Shown here: piece by piece, positions 1 through 7,765 of the stretch
How the letters are laid out: each line of letters opens with the position of its first letter
Numbering within the stretch: the stretch's first letter is position 1
Assembly: GCA_020846435.1 (NCBI GenBank)
Contig: JADLDY010000006.1
Span: forward strand, 1-41,297
Direction: 5' to 3'
DNA: 41,297 nt
From: Deltaproteobacteria bacterium
GTDB taxonomy: Bacteria; Desulfobacterota; GWC2-55-46
Notes under the pieces: model-generated
Told to the model about the DNA's origin: nothing
The model's database searches: none
What the model saw: only the letters and a program-made list of their open reading frames with translations
Translations under genes and position numbers: made by a program

Positions 1-996
1 GAAGCAAAGGTCGTAACCAAAATAGCTGAAGGCAAGTGGTTTGAGAAGCCTGTCACAGCAGATAAGACCTTAGGTGACTTATTGGATAAATATATTAAAG
101 AGCATTCTGCTCCCAATAAGGCACCCGGTACCGCTAATAACGATATCTGCATGGTGAAGGATATGAAGGAGTTTTTTGGGGACACGCGTTTGAAGGATGT
201 TACCCCAAGCCTCATATCGGCCTATAGGGCCAAATGCAGGGAAAAGGGTCTTGCTGCAGCTTCTTTAAACCATAGGCGCACTCTATTGCATCAGGCCTTC
301 AAGCTGGCTGTAAGGGAGTGGGAGTGGTGCCAGACAAATCCTGTTGAAAAGGTCTCAAGGGAAAAGGTCAGGAACGAAAGGGACAGATGGCTGACTGTGA
401 ATGAGGAGAAGAAGTTGATAGAGAAATGTGTCCTTCATCCCACGCTAAAGGAAAACAAGACAGAGCCGCGCTATTGGCTGCAAGAGATAGTTGTCTTTGC
501 CCTTAGCACAGGGATGCGTCAGGATGAAATCCTTTCTCTTGAGTGGCCCGATGTTGACCTTTTCAGAAAGACCGTCACCGTTGTGAGGTCCAAGAACGGT
601 GAAAAGAGAACCATTCCCTTGAACCAGAAAGCCTTCGAGCTTCTGAAGGAGAAGGCAAAGGTAAGGCATATCAGAAGCAGCCATGTCTTTGCAAGCGAGG
701 CTGGCTCGAAGATTTTAAGAAGGAATCTCCTTAGGGCGTTTTACAACGTTGTGGACCGCGCCAAGATAGAGGATTTCAGATTCCATGACCTCAGACATAC
801 CTTTGCCACAAGGCTTGCCCAGGCAGGAGTAGACCTCTACAAGATAGCGAAGCTTTTGGGACATAAGGATATCAAAATGACGCAGAGGTATTCGCATCAT
901 TGCCCTGAGAGCTTAAGGGATGGGGTAGAGGTGCTGGATAAAGTTGCAACAGTTTTGCAACAGTCCAAAGAAAAAGGGGCTACGCTTAACGCGTAA
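1..996 (+). CDS. Tyrosine recombinase/phage-type integrase, 5' end cut by window
   Basis: Site-specific recombinase that would integrate or excise a mobile element through a covalent 3'-phosphotyrosine intermediate. The reading frame is open back to base 1, so the true start lies outside; the first in-window start-like codon (TTG at 82) is internal. An N-terminal SAM-like DNA-binding domain spans roughly bases 70-330. The catalytic domain follows: Arg in STGMRQDE (codon near 517), Lys in the RSKNGEKR hairpin, HDLRH (His 784, Arg 793), LLGH, and the nucleophilic Tyr in RYSHH (codon 889-891). All expected active-site residues are present, so the visible part looks intact. Its last codons overlap the tRNA terminator hairpin, and its codon use is more AT-rich than that of neighbouring genes. 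Together with the adjacent tRNA this points to an integrated element to the left. Confidence 0.93.
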   Translation, partial: EAKVVTKIAEGKWFEKPVTADKTLGDLLDKYIKEHSAPNKAPGTANNDICMVKDMKEFFGDTRLKDVTPSLISAYRAKCREKGLAAASLNHRRTLLHQAFKLAVREWEWCQTNPVEKVSREKVRNERDRWLTVNEEKKLIEKCVLHPTLKENKTEPRYWLQEIVVFALSTGMRQDEILSLEWPDVDLFRKTVTVVRSKNGEKRTIPLNQKAFELLKEKAKVRHIRSSHVFASEAGSKILRRNLLRAFYNVVDRAKIEDFRFHDLRHTFATRLAQAGVDLYKIAKLLGHKDIKMTQRYSHHCPESLRDGVEVLDKVATVLQQSKEKGATLNA

Positions 997-1007
997 CCCC
1001 TTGTATT
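976..1007 (-). terminator. Intrinsic terminator of the tRNA-Ala transcript
   Basis: A hairpin with GGGG/CCCC and ACGC/GCGT arms lies just beyond the tRNA 3' end. On the minus strand it is followed by TTTTT (AAAAA at 971-975 on the plus strand). It overlaps the last codons of the integrase. Confidence 0.6.
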
Positions 1008-1010
1008 TAC

Positions 1011-1086
1011 TGGTGGAGCAGAGGGGGATCGAACCCCTGACCTCAAGACTGCCAGCCTTGCGCTCTCCCAGCTGAGCTACTGCCCC
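1011..1086 (-). tRNA. tRNA-Ala (anticodon GGC)
   Basis: The minus strand folds into a complete 76-nt cloverleaf with encoded CCA. The acceptor stem is GGGGCAG/CTGCTCC and contains the G3:U70 wobble that is the identity element for alanine. The anticodon loop is CTGGCAG with anticodon GGC, and the T arm is AGGGG-TTCGATC-CCCCT. The 3' end faces the integrase gene, which is the usual attachment-site arrangement. Confidence 0.97.
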
Positions 1087-1102
1087 GTAAATTGGAAAGA
1101 TA

Positions 1103-1131
1103 TTATTATCATTGTGAGCGGACTCTGTCAA
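1103..1131 (-). promoter_or_regulatory. Sigma70-type promoter of tRNA-Ala
   Basis: On the minus strand, TTGACA (1131-1126), a 17-nt spacer and TAATAA (1108-1103) lie about 17-20 nt upstream of the tRNA 5' end. A 9-bp inverted repeat (1116-1124 with 1176-1184) overlaps the spacer. Confidence 0.65.
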
Positions 1132-1280
1132 TCTAAAATTTGTTTCATGCGCGTTAAAAGTGCCGACCGCTATCAAGTCCGCTCCTGGTGCGGAAATTCT
1201 GCGTTATGGGCGTTTTTTTAGCTTGCATTGAGGTAAAAAAAATTGTATTAATGACTAAACCACAAATGAGATATATCAGG

Positions 1281-1294
1281 TTTGAGCGCTCAAA
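1281..1294. promoter_or_regulatory. 14-bp perfect palindrome upstream of the HU gene
   Basis: TTTGAGCGCTCAAA lies 40 bp upstream of the HU start codon, flanked by CCACA (1260-1264) and TGTGG (1295-1299). It could be an operator or a hairpin in the HU leader. No regulator can be assigned from sequence. Confidence 0.35.
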
Positions 1295-1334
1295 TGTGGC
1301 TTATTTTGATTCCAAAAATCAGAGGAGGGTTCAG

Positions 1335-1622
1335 ATGGGAAAGCCGTTGACCAAGTCTCAGATCGCCGATTCAATCGCAAAGAAAGCCGGTTTGACCAAG
1401 AAGGCCGCAGCTGAGATCATCAATCACATTGCGCAGCTTTCATATAAGGAGGCCAAGAACTCTTTCACGATCCCCGGCATAGGCAAGCTCGTCCTCGTCA
1501 AGAGGAAGGCGAGGACCGGCAGGAACCCCCAGACCGGCGCGGCCATAAAGATACCCGCGAAGAAGGTCGTGAAGTTCCGCGTCGCGAAGGCCTGCAAGGA
1601 CGCGGTACTCGGCACCAAGTAA
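1335..1622 (+). CDS. HU/IHF-family DNA-binding protein
   Basis: Small basic nucleoid protein (95 aa) that binds and bends DNA as a dimer. The start was set at ATG 1335, giving MGKPLTKSQIADSIAKKAG, because AGGAGGG at 1323-1329 precedes it and this gives the family's usual 90-95 residues; the upstream open frame has no family homology. The N-terminal helices (1-45) are followed by the beta-arm region GKLVLVKRKARTGRNPQTG with the Arg/Pro intercalation motif, then a helical tail ending DAVLGTK. The tail is Lys- and Ala-rich. It is a single-gene unit followed by a strong terminator. HU versus IHF subunit cannot be settled by eye, but HU-like is favoured. Confidence 0.93.
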   Translation: MGKPLTKSQIADSIAKKAGLTKKAAAEIINHIAQLSYKEAKNSFTIPGIGKLVLVKRKARTGRNPQTGAAIKIPAKKVVKFRVAKACKDAVLGTK

Positions 1623-1644
1623 TCAGTTCAATAAGACGCTTTCA

Positions 1645-1676
1645 AGCCCCCGCCACTTCTGGCGGGGGCTTTTTTA
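1645..1676 (+). terminator. Intrinsic terminator after the HU gene
   Basis: AGCCCCCGCC / GGCGGGGGCT form a perfect 10-bp stem with a 6-nt loop, followed by TTTTTT. Confidence 0.93.
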
Positions 1677-1711
1677 TTGCCGCCGCATCTTCTTCCAGCC
1701 GCAATTATCTC

Positions 1712-1740
1712 TTGTTTTTTCAAAACCCATAATGTATGAT
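1712..1740 (+). promoter_or_regulatory. Sigma70-type promoter of nrdR, giving a nearly leaderless mRNA
   Basis: TTGTTT (1712-1717), 17-nt spacer, TATGAT (1735-1740). A start point about 7 nt downstream would fall at about 1747, two bases before the nrdR ATG at 1749. There is no Shine-Dalgarno sequence in TTTCGCTT. Confidence 0.5.
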
Positions 1741-1748
1741 TTTCGCTT

Positions 1749-2213
1749 ATGAAATGCCCATTTTGCGCTTATCTTGAAGACAAAGTCATAGACTCTCGCC
1801 TCTCGCAGGACGGCTCGACCACGAGACGAAGGAGAGAGTGCCTGAGCTGCTCCAAGAGGTTCACTACTTATGAGAGGGTGGAAGAAGCCCTCCCGCTCGT
1901 CGTAAAAAAGGACGGCACGAGAGAGCCTTTTGACCGCACCAAGATATTGAACGGCATGATGAAGGCCTGCGAGAAAAGGCCGGTGAGCCTTGACGCCATT
2001 GAAAAGGCGGTCTCATCGTTAGAGACCCGCTTCATAGACTCCGGCGAAAGGGAGATACAGAGCACCTCGATAGGCGAGGCCGTGATGGAGGAATTGAAAA
2101 GCCTCGATGAGGTAGCCTACGTGAGGTTCGCTTCCGTGTACAGGGAGTTCCGTGACATAAACGAGTTCATGTGCGAGCTCAAGGACCTGCTTGAGGTCAA
2201 GAAGAGGTCTTAA
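1749..2213 (+). CDS. nrdR: Transcriptional repressor NrdR
   Basis: Nucleotide-sensing repressor of ribonucleotide reductase genes. The 154-aa length is typical. The N-terminal zinc ribbon has Cys3/Cys6 (CPFC) and Cys31/Cys34 (CLSC), with the family signature RRRREC. An ATP-cone domain follows from about residue 47 ([16 protein letters not shown]). The C-terminal part ends [11 protein letters not shown], as in other NrdR proteins. NrdR ahead of ribD and the riboflavin genes is a conserved arrangement in deltaproteobacteria and relatives. Its promoter lies so close to ATG 1749 that the message may lack a leader. No NrdR box was seen in the window. Confidence 0.97.
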   Translation: MKCPFCAYLEDKVIDSRLSQDGSTTRRRRECLSCSKRFTTYERVEEALPLVVKKDGTREPFDRTKILNGMMKACEKRPVSLDAIEKAVSSLETRFIDSGEREIQSTSIGEAVMEELKSLDEVAYVRFASVYREFRDINEFMCELKDLLEVKKRS

Positions 2214-2216
2214 GTC

Positions 2217-2509
2217 AGGCTGCTCAAAACCCATAGCGAGCGTAAAGCGAGCGAATAGAAAAACGATACTTCCTCAGGTTTCGAAGCTCCCATAGGCTTG
2301 CCGAGGGGAGCTTCAAAAAGGCCCATCTGCTGTGTTGTCAGCGTCGTTCGTAACTGCGGCGTACAAGAAAAGTACGCCTCGCTCCTCGACGCCTTGCATC
2401 TGGACCTTTTTGAGCAGCCTGAAAAAAGTTTGTTGAAAAAGGCCCCTCTGCTTTGTCGTCATCGTCGCTTATCAAAAGCGGCGTACAGGAAAGTACGCCT
2501 CTGGATCTT
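2217..2509. repeat. Cluster of palindromic intergenic repeat elements between nrdR and ribD
   Basis: Three pieces of one repeat family sit together: an end fragment (CAGGCTGCTCAAAA, about 2217-2240), a nearly complete element (2309-2421) and a shorter one (about 2427-2500). The complete element is an imperfect palindrome. Its outer arms are CAAAAAGGCCCATCTG and its complement near CTTTTTGAGCAGCCTG, and its centre is GGCGTAC/GTACGCC (2358-2378). A separate 9-bp hairpin occupies 2283-2314. The rest of this 296-bp gap shows no gene. Related copies occur near 8708, 18074 and 29117. It resembles REP/MITE-type non-autonomous elements. Confidence 0.75.
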
Positions 2510-3601
2510 ATGCCCTACGAAAAGTTCATGAGACAGGCTTTTGTCCTCGCTAAAAAAGGGGTCGGCAGGACAAGCCCCAACCCGGTTGTCGGCTCGGTCA
2601 TGGTCAAAGGGGGCAGGGTCATTGCCAAAGGCTGGCATAAGAAGGCAGGGGGCCCGCACGCCGAGATAGAGGCTTTGAAGGCCGCTGGCAGTCGAGCAAA
2701 AGGCTCGACGCTCTTTGTCACGCTCGAGCCGTGCTGTCATTTCGGAAAGACCCCGCCGTGCACCGATGCCATAATCGCGGCAGGCATAAAGAAAGTCGTT
2801 GTCGGCGCGTTTGACCCCAACCCGAAGGTCTCTGGCAAGGGGGTTGCCGCTTTGAGGGCCGCCGGGATAGAAGTCACCGAAGGCGTGCTCTCCTCAGAGT
2901 GCTCGGCTTTGAACGAGGCCTGGAACAAGTACATCACAACGGGGCTCCCCTTTGTCACTTTGAAGCTCGCCGCCTCCCTCGACGGCAGGATAGCCACTTC
3001 AAGCGGCGATTCAAAGTGGATAACCGGAATAGAGTCCAGAAGGCTTGTCCACAGGATGAGGGCTCTATCCGATGCCGTAATGATAGGCGCCGAGACCGCC
3101 TTGAAAGACGACCCTGAACTTACCGTCAGGCTTGCCTCAGGCAGAGACCCTGTAAGGGTTGTGTTAGACAGCTCTCTTCGCGTTCCTGTCTCTTCTAAGG
3201 TCTTCAGCGGATTAAAGGAAGGGCAGGGGCGTCTCATTATATTCGCTTCAAACGACGCCGATGAAAAGCGCGTGAAAAAGGCGGTCGAGGCAGGGGCCGA
3301 GGTCGTAAGGCTCGCTCCTGGCGCGAGAGGCCTGCCGCTTAAAAAGGTCCTGATCTCGCTCGCGAATCGCGGCGTGACGAGCGTGCTTGTCGAAGGCGGC
3401 GGTAAACTTGCGGCCTCTCTTTTGAAAGAAAAGCTCATCGACGCGTTGACTGTCTTCTACGGCCCGATGATAATAGGCTCCGAAGGGCTTCCCATGATAG
3501 CCTGTTTAGGGCTGAAAGGGCTCAAGGGCGCTCCGAGATTTAAAAGTATAGTAGTGAAAAAGGCCGGCGACGATATCATCATAGAGGCCCGCCCAAATTG
3601 A
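2510..3601 (+). CDS. ribD: Bifunctional pyrimidine deaminase/reductase RibD
   Basis: Carries out the second and third steps of riboflavin synthesis from GTP: deamination of the pyrimidine intermediate, then side-chain reduction with NADPH (363 aa). The deaminase domain (about 1-145) has the zinc motifs GPHAEIEAL and PCCHFGKTPPC. The reductase domain (about 150-360) has LKLAASLDGRIATSSGDSKWI and a VEGGGKLAASLL segment. The start was placed at ATG 2510 (MPYEKFMRQAFVLAKKG), which matches the family N-terminus. The frame is open back to 2453, but that stretch is the intergenic palindromic repeat. No good Shine-Dalgarno precedes 2510. Its TGA (3599-3601) is followed closely by ribE. Confidence 0.95.
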   Translation: MPYEKFMRQAFVLAKKGVGRTSPNPVVGSVMVKGGRVIAKGWHKKAGGPHAEIEALKAAGSRAKGSTLFVTLEPCCHFGKTPPCTDAIIAAGIKKVVVGAFDPNPKVSGKGVAALRAAGIEVTEGVLSSECSALNEAWNKYITTGLPFVTLKLAASLDGRIATSSGDSKWITGIESRRLVHRMRALSDAVMIGAETALKDDPELTVRLASGRDPVRVVLDSSLRVPVSSKVFSGLKEGQGRLIIFASNDADEKRVKKAVEAGAEVVRLAPGARGLPLKKVLISLANRGVTSVLVEGGGKLAASLLKEKLIDALTVFYGPMIIGSEGLPMIACLGLKGLKGAPRFKSIVVKKAGDDIIIEARPN

Positions 3602-3609
3602 GGGGACGG

Positions 3610-4257
3610 ATGTTCACTGGCATAATAGAGGACATAGGCAGGGTTAAATCTGTTGAAAAAAGAGGGTCTTTTGGTAGAATAACCGTTGAGACGGCCCTGA
3701 TCACCAAAGACGTCAAAACAGGCGATTCCATCGCGGTCAACGGGGCCTGCCTTACCGCGACGTCCCTTGCCGGCAAGTCGTTTTGCGCTGACGTGAGCGC
3801 CGAGACCCTGAATGTAACGACTCTCGGCGGCTTGAAGTCTGGAGACCGGGTCAACCTCGAGCTCGCGCTTACGCTTTCCAAGCCCCTGGGCGGCCACATG
3901 GTCACAGGACACGTCGACGGAGTCGGCGTCATGAGGAGAAAGACCTCGAGCGGCGAGAACCTCGTCATAGAGGTCGAGGCGCCTGAAAGCGTACTTGCGC
4001 AGATCGTGAAAAAAGGCTCTGTGGCGGTAGACGGCATAAGCCTCACGGTGGCCGAACTTCTCTCCGACGCTTTCACGGTCGCGATCATCCCGCACACGCT
4101 TTCGATGACGAACCTTCTTTCAAAAGGCGAGGGCTCGAAGGTCAACCTCGAGACAGACCTCATCGGCAAGTATGTTGAGAAGTTCTTATTAACAAGAGGA
4201 GCGAGCCGCGTAACCGAGGACTTTCTCGCTGAGAACGGCTTTTTCAGGAAGAGGTAG
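3610..4257 (+). CDS. ribE: Riboflavin synthase (alpha chain type)
   Basis: Dismutates two molecules of 6,7-dimethyl-8-ribityllumazine to riboflavin. The 215-aa protein starts with the signature MFTGIIEDIGRV at ATG 3610, after GAGGGGACGG. The two internally similar lumazine-binding barrels are both visible: the first has GDSIAVNGACLTAT and the second GSVAVDGISLTV, and the trimerising C-terminal tail is present. GGHMVTGHVDGVG is the conserved linker region. It is co-directional with ribD (8-nt gap) and ribBA (3-nt gap), so translation of the three is probably coupled. Confidence 0.96.
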   Translation: MFTGIIEDIGRVKSVEKRGSFGRITVETALITKDVKTGDSIAVNGACLTATSLAGKSFCADVSAETLNVTTLGGLKSGDRVNLELALTLSKPLGGHMVTGHVDGVGVMRRKTSSGENLVIEVEAPESVLAQIVKKGSVAVDGISLTVAELLSDAFTVAIIPHTLSMTNLLSKGEGSKVNLETDLIGKYVEKFLLTRGASRVTEDFLAENGFFRKR

Positions 4258-4260
4258 CGT

Positions 4261-5496
4261 ATGTCCGTAAAGAGAATAGAAGAGGCCCTCAGGCAGATAA
4301 GAGAGGGCAGGATAGTAATACTCGTTGACGACGAGGACAGGGAGAACGAAGGCGATCTTTGCATGGCCGCCGAGCTCGCGACCCCTGAGACCATAAATTT
4401 CATGGCCAAGTACGGCCGCGGCCTCATCTGCGTGACGCTTACGGAAAAGAGGGCGGATGAGCTCAATTTGCCGCCCATGGTCGACGACAATACTTCGCTT
4501 TACAGGACGGCCTTCACCATCTCGATAGACGCGAGGGACGGGGTCACGACCGGCATATCGGCCTCTGACAGGGCAAAGACCATCCTCATGTGCGTCGACG
4601 AGAACGCGAGGCCCGACGACCTCGTCAGGCCCGGCCACATATTCCCCTTGAGAGCCAGAGACGGCGGCGTGCTTGTGCGCACAGGGCAGACCGAAGGCTC
4701 TGTCGACCTTTCAAGGCTCGCCGGCTTGAAACCGGCCGGGATAATCTGCGAGATAATGAACGATGACGGCTCGATGGCGAGGATGCCTGACCTCGAGGTC
4801 TTCGCGAAGGAGCACGGCCTCCTCATAGTCACCATAGCCGACATCATCGAGTACCGCCTGAAAAAGGACAAGCTCGTCAACAGGGCGGCCGAGGCTGTCG
4901 TGCCGTCGAGGTTCGGCGGAGAGTTCCGGGCCGTCGCCTATACCAACGAGATAGACCATCATGAGCATCTCGCAATGGTCAAGGGCGAGATCAACCCCGA
5001 AGAGCCTGTGCTCGTCAGGGTGCACTCGGAGTGTTTGACCGGCGACGTCTTCGGCTCAGAGAGGTGCGATTGCGGCGAACAGCTCAAGGGCGCGATGAAG
5101 CTCATAGAAAAAGAGGGTAAGGGCATACTCCTTTACATGCATCAGGAGGGCCGCGGCATAGGGCTCGTCAATAAGATAAAGGCATACGCCCTGCAGGACA
5201 AGGGGCTCGATACTGTCGAGGCCAACGAGAAGCTCGGTTTCAAGGCTGACCTGCGCGATTACGGCATCGGCGCGCAGATACTCGTCGACCTGGGCGTGAA
5301 GAAAATGAGGATAATAACGAACAACCCGAGGAAGATAAAGGGGCTCGAAGGCTTTGGCCTCGAGATAGTAGGCAGGGTGCCTATCGAGTCGACTCCTCAC
5401 AGCAGGAATGTGCAGTACCTTAGAGTCAAGAAAGAGAAGATGGGACACCTCATAACCAACCTTGACGAATTCAAGGAGCCTGGCGTTAAAGATTGA
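4261..5496 (+). CDS. ribBA: Bifunctional 3,4-dihydroxy-2-butanone-4-phosphate synthase/GTP cyclohydrolase II
   Basis: Supplies both precursor branches of riboflavin: RibB makes the four-carbon unit from ribulose 5-phosphate and RibA opens GTP. It is a 411-aa fusion. The RibB domain (about 1-205) has [20 protein letters not shown] and the [11 protein letters not shown] segment. The RibA domain (about 210-405) has the zinc cysteines in [19 protein letters not shown] and the catalytic region [20 protein letters not shown], then [10 protein letters not shown] and TNNPRKI. Both halves look complete and active. It starts with ATG 4261, three bases after ribE. Confidence 0.97.
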   Translation: MSVKRIEEALRQIREGRIVILVDDEDRENEGDLCMAAELATPETINFMAKYGRGLICVTLTEKRADELNLPPMVDDNTSLYRTAFTISIDARDGVTTGISASDRAKTILMCVDENARPDDLVRPGHIFPLRARDGGVLVRTGQTEGSVDLSRLAGLKPAGIICEIMNDDGSMARMPDLEVFAKEHGLLIVTIADIIEYRLKKDKLVNRAAEAVVPSRFGGEFRAVAYTNEIDHHEHLAMVKGEINPEEPVLVRVHSECLTGDVFGSERCDCGEQLKGAMKLIEKEGKGILLYMHQEGRGIGLVNKIKAYALQDKGLDTVEANEKLGFKADLRDYGIGAQILVDLGVKKMRIITNNPRKIKGLEGFGLEIVGRVPIESTPHSRNVQYLRVKKEKMGHLITNLDEFKEPGVKD

Positions 5497-5613
5497 GAAA
5501 TACGCTCCAGGCTTGCTAAAATGCGTTGATTAGCTGGCCGGTTTCAGTTTATTCTGAATCTCTGTTTTTAATGGCGGGACTGTTCAAAGAAATCTTTCCA
5601 AAGGAGTAAAAGC

Positions 5614-6090
5614 ATGCCGAGGATAATCGAAGGCAACTTAAGCGCGAAAGGCCTCAAGGTCGCAATCGTAGTCGGAAGGTTCAACGACTTCATAAGCGAG
5701 AGGCTACTTGAAGGGGCTCTTGATACGCTTCTTCGGAGCGGGGCCGCTGACTCTGACATAGACGTCGTGAAGGTGCCGGGCGCTTTCGAGATACCGGTCG
5801 CGGCAAAGAGCCTCGCGAAGGGCGGGGCTTACGACGCCATACTCTGCCTCGGGTGTGTAATACGGGGCGCGACCCCTCATTTCGAATACGTTGCGGGGGA
5901 GGCGGCCAAAGGGGTCGCCAGGGTCTCCCTCGATTTTGATACGCCGGTTTCCTTCGGCATAATAACTGCCGAGAACCTCGAGCAGGCTATAGAGCGCGCA
6001 GGCACCAAGTCCGGCAACAAGGGCAGGGACGCGGCTTTGACAGCCATTGAGATGGCCAGCCTCCTCAAGACCCTCGGAAAGAAGAAGTAG
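5614..6090 (+). CDS. ribH: 6,7-dimethyl-8-ribityllumazine synthase
   Basis: Condenses the RibA/RibD pyrimidine product with the RibB butanone phosphate to form lumazine, the substrate of RibE. The 158-aa protein has the family landmarks: the [17 protein letters not shown] substrate loop near the N-terminus, [17 protein letters not shown], the [16 protein letters not shown] segment with the catalytic His, and [33 protein letters not shown] lies 8-9 nt before ATG 5614. A 117-bp gap separates it from ribBA and contains a small palindrome (TTCAG-TTTATT-CTGAA) but no obvious terminator. It probably belongs to the same operon. Confidence 0.97.
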   Translation: MPRIIEGNLSAKGLKVAIVVGRFNDFISERLLEGALDTLLRSGAADSDIDVVKVPGAFEIPVAAKSLAKGGAYDAILCLGCVIRGATPHFEYVAGEAAKGVARVSLDFDTPVSFGIITAENLEQAIERAGTKSGNKGRDAALTAIEMASLLKTLGKKK

Positions 6091-6101
6091 GCAACCCATA
6101 G

Positions 6102-6515
6102 ATGAACGTAAGGCGAAAGGCCAGGGAAACGGCGCTTCAGGCGCTGTACAAAATAGACATATCGGACGCCGCTGGAGACGACGACCTCGAATTAGAGGAG
6201 CTCGCGCCTGGGACCGAATCGAGGCGTTACTGCGAGATGCTCGTGCGCGGAGTGAAGGCGCGCCTCGCGGAGCTTGACGCGGAGATAGAAAAGCACTCTG
6301 AGAACTGGACGATTGGGCGAATGTCGGTCGTCGACAGGAACATATTGAGGATCGCGGCCTATGAGCTCTTCTACTGCTCTGACGTCCCGTACAAGGTGAT
6401 CATCGACGAGGCCGTCGAGCTCGCCAAGACCTTCGGCACGGACGAGTCTGGCCCGTTCATAAATGGCATAATCGACAGGATAAGAAAAGAGTCTGCGGCA
6501 AGGCTCTCTTCCTGA
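6102..6515 (+). CDS. nusB: Transcription antitermination factor NusB
   Basis: All-helical factor (137 aa) that with NusE/S10 binds boxA RNA in rRNA antitermination complexes. It has the characteristic N-terminus RRKARETALQALYKID, the RNA-binding Arg-rich first helix, and the C-terminal signature DVPYKVIIDEAVELAKTFG followed by FINGIIDRI. It starts at ATG 6102, 11 nt after ribH. The ribH-nusB pairing is common across bacteria, so its presence here reflects operon history rather than a riboflavin role. Confidence 0.97.
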   Translation: MNVRRKARETALQALYKIDISDAAGDDDLELEELAPGTESRRYCEMLVRGVKARLAELDAEIEKHSENWTIGRMSVVDRNILRIAAYELFYCSDVPYKVIIDEAVELAKTFGTDESGPFINGIIDRIRKESAARLSS

Positions 6516-6538
6516 GCCTCTGGCATTTAAACCGCAAG

Positions 6539-6566
6539 TTGACATATCAGGAAAGCGAAGTATAAT
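6539..6566 (+). promoter_or_regulatory. Strong sigma70-type promoter of the sugar-nucleotide genes
   Basis: Perfect TTGACA (6539-6544), 16-nt spacer, perfect TATAAT (6561-6566). The predicted start near 6573 leaves a leader of about 17 nt containing AGGAGA (6577-6582) before the GTG start at 6590. Confidence 0.85.
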
Positions 6567-6589
6567 CACATAGAACAGGAGACGAGCTT

Positions 6590-7717
6590 GTGAAAGTTCA
6601 GCTTTTGGACCTGGCCTCACAGTACAAGAAGATAAGAAAAGAGGCGCTCGAAGAGATAAGGAAAGTCTGCGATTCCCAGCATTACATCCTTGGTAAGAAC
6701 GTCGCGGCCCTCGAATCCGAGATAGCCGCGTACTCCGGCGCAAAGTACGCCATCGGAGTAGCCTCCGGCACTGACGCCATACTGATTGCGCTCATGGCCG
6801 CCGGAGTCAAGGCGGGAGACAAGGTAGTCACCACCCCGTTCACATTCTTCGCGACAGCCGGCTCTATCTCAAGGATCGGCGCCATCCCTGTTTTTGTCGA
6901 CATCGACCCGGAAACCTACAACATCGACCCTGCCGCTCTCGAAGCTCTCCTCAAGAAGAGCTCGAAGGGCGTGAAAGCAATAATACCGGTCCACCTGTAC
7001 GGCCAGTGCGCGGACATGGACCGCTTGATGAAGATAGCGAAAAAATATAAGCTCTCAGTCATCGAGGACGCCGCGCAGTCGATAGGGGCCGGCTACAAGG
7101 GCAAGAGGGCCGGTTCAATAGGCCACATGGGCTGCCTGTCGTTCTACCCGACCAAGAATCTCGGCTGTTTCGGCGACGGCGGCATGATAACTACAAACGA
7201 CGCGAAGCTTGCGGAGCGCTCGAAGATGCTACGCGTGCACGGCAGCCGCGTCAGGTACTACCACGACGAGGTCGGCGCCAACAGCAGGCTCGATGAGATA
7301 CAGGCCGCGGTTTTGCGCGTAAAATTGAAGCGCCTTGACTCGTGGGCAACGGGTCGCGAGAAGAACGCGAAGCGCTACGACAGCCTTTTCGCCAGGGCCG
7401 CCATAAAAGGCGTGCTTTCGACGCCCAGGATAAGCGATGGCTGCACTTCCGTCTACAACCAGTACGTCATAAGGGTCAAGAAGAGGGACGAGCTAAGGGC
7501 ATTCCTTGCCGCCGCTGGAATAGGGAGCGAGGTCTACTACCCGCTGCCTCTGCACATGCAGAAATGTTTCAAGGGGCTCGGCTACAAAAAGGGCGCTTTC
7601 CCCGTCTCTGAAAAGGCGGCAAAAGAGGTGCTCGCGCTCCCCATATACCCGGAGTTGAAGCCCGCAGAGATAAAACACGTTGTCGAAACTATCGCCAGCT
7701 TCTTTGAGAAGGCCTGA
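6590..7717 (+). CDS. DegT/DnrJ/EryC1/StrS-family PLP-dependent sugar aminotransferase
   Basis: Transfers an amino group to a keto-sugar nucleotide for surface polysaccharide or glycan synthesis. The 375-aa fold-type I protein starts at GTG 6590 after AGGAGA. Key features: LASQYKKIRKE at the N-terminus, SGTDAILIAL for phosphate binding, IPVHLYGQCADMD, EDAAQSIGA with the Asp that contacts the PLP ring nitrogen, and SFYPTKNLG with the Schiff-base Lys189. NSRLDEIQAA and the LPLHMQ segment complete the family pattern. All catalytic residues are present. The donor and product cannot be told from sequence; WbpE-like 3-amino sugars are one option. It heads a co-directional sugar-nucleotide set. Confidence 0.92.
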   Translation: MKVQLLDLASQYKKIRKEALEEIRKVCDSQHYILGKNVAALESEIAAYSGAKYAIGVASGTDAILIALMAAGVKAGDKVVTTPFTFFATAGSISRIGAIPVFVDIDPETYNIDPAALEALLKKSSKGVKAIIPVHLYGQCADMDRLMKIAKKYKLSVIEDAAQSIGAGYKGKRAGSIGHMGCLSFYPTKNLGCFGDGGMITTNDAKLAERSKMLRVHGSRVRYYHDEVGANSRLDEIQAAVLRVKLKRLDSWATGREKNAKRYDSLFARAAIKGVLSTPRISDGCTSVYNQYVIRVKKRDELRAFLAAAGIGSEVYYPLPLHMQKCFKGLGYKKGAFPVSEKAAKEVLALPIYPELKPAEIKHVVETIASFFEKA

Positions 7718-7765
7718 TAGAGGGGCAGGCGTTGTGAAGTCTTTTGAGTTAACCGGAGGAAGGCG

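Noticed and set aside
2453-2509. Upstream start of ribD
   Set aside because: The 19 extra codons are repeat sequence; the family N-terminus begins at ATG 2510.
2298-2531. 77-codon ORF between nrdR and ribD
   Set aside because: It lies within the palindromic repeats and shows no protein-like features.
2737-4490. Open frames on the minus strand across ribD, ribE and ribBA
   Set aside because: They are shadows of real genes; composition is Ser/Arg/Leu-rich, with no motifs and no ribosome sites.
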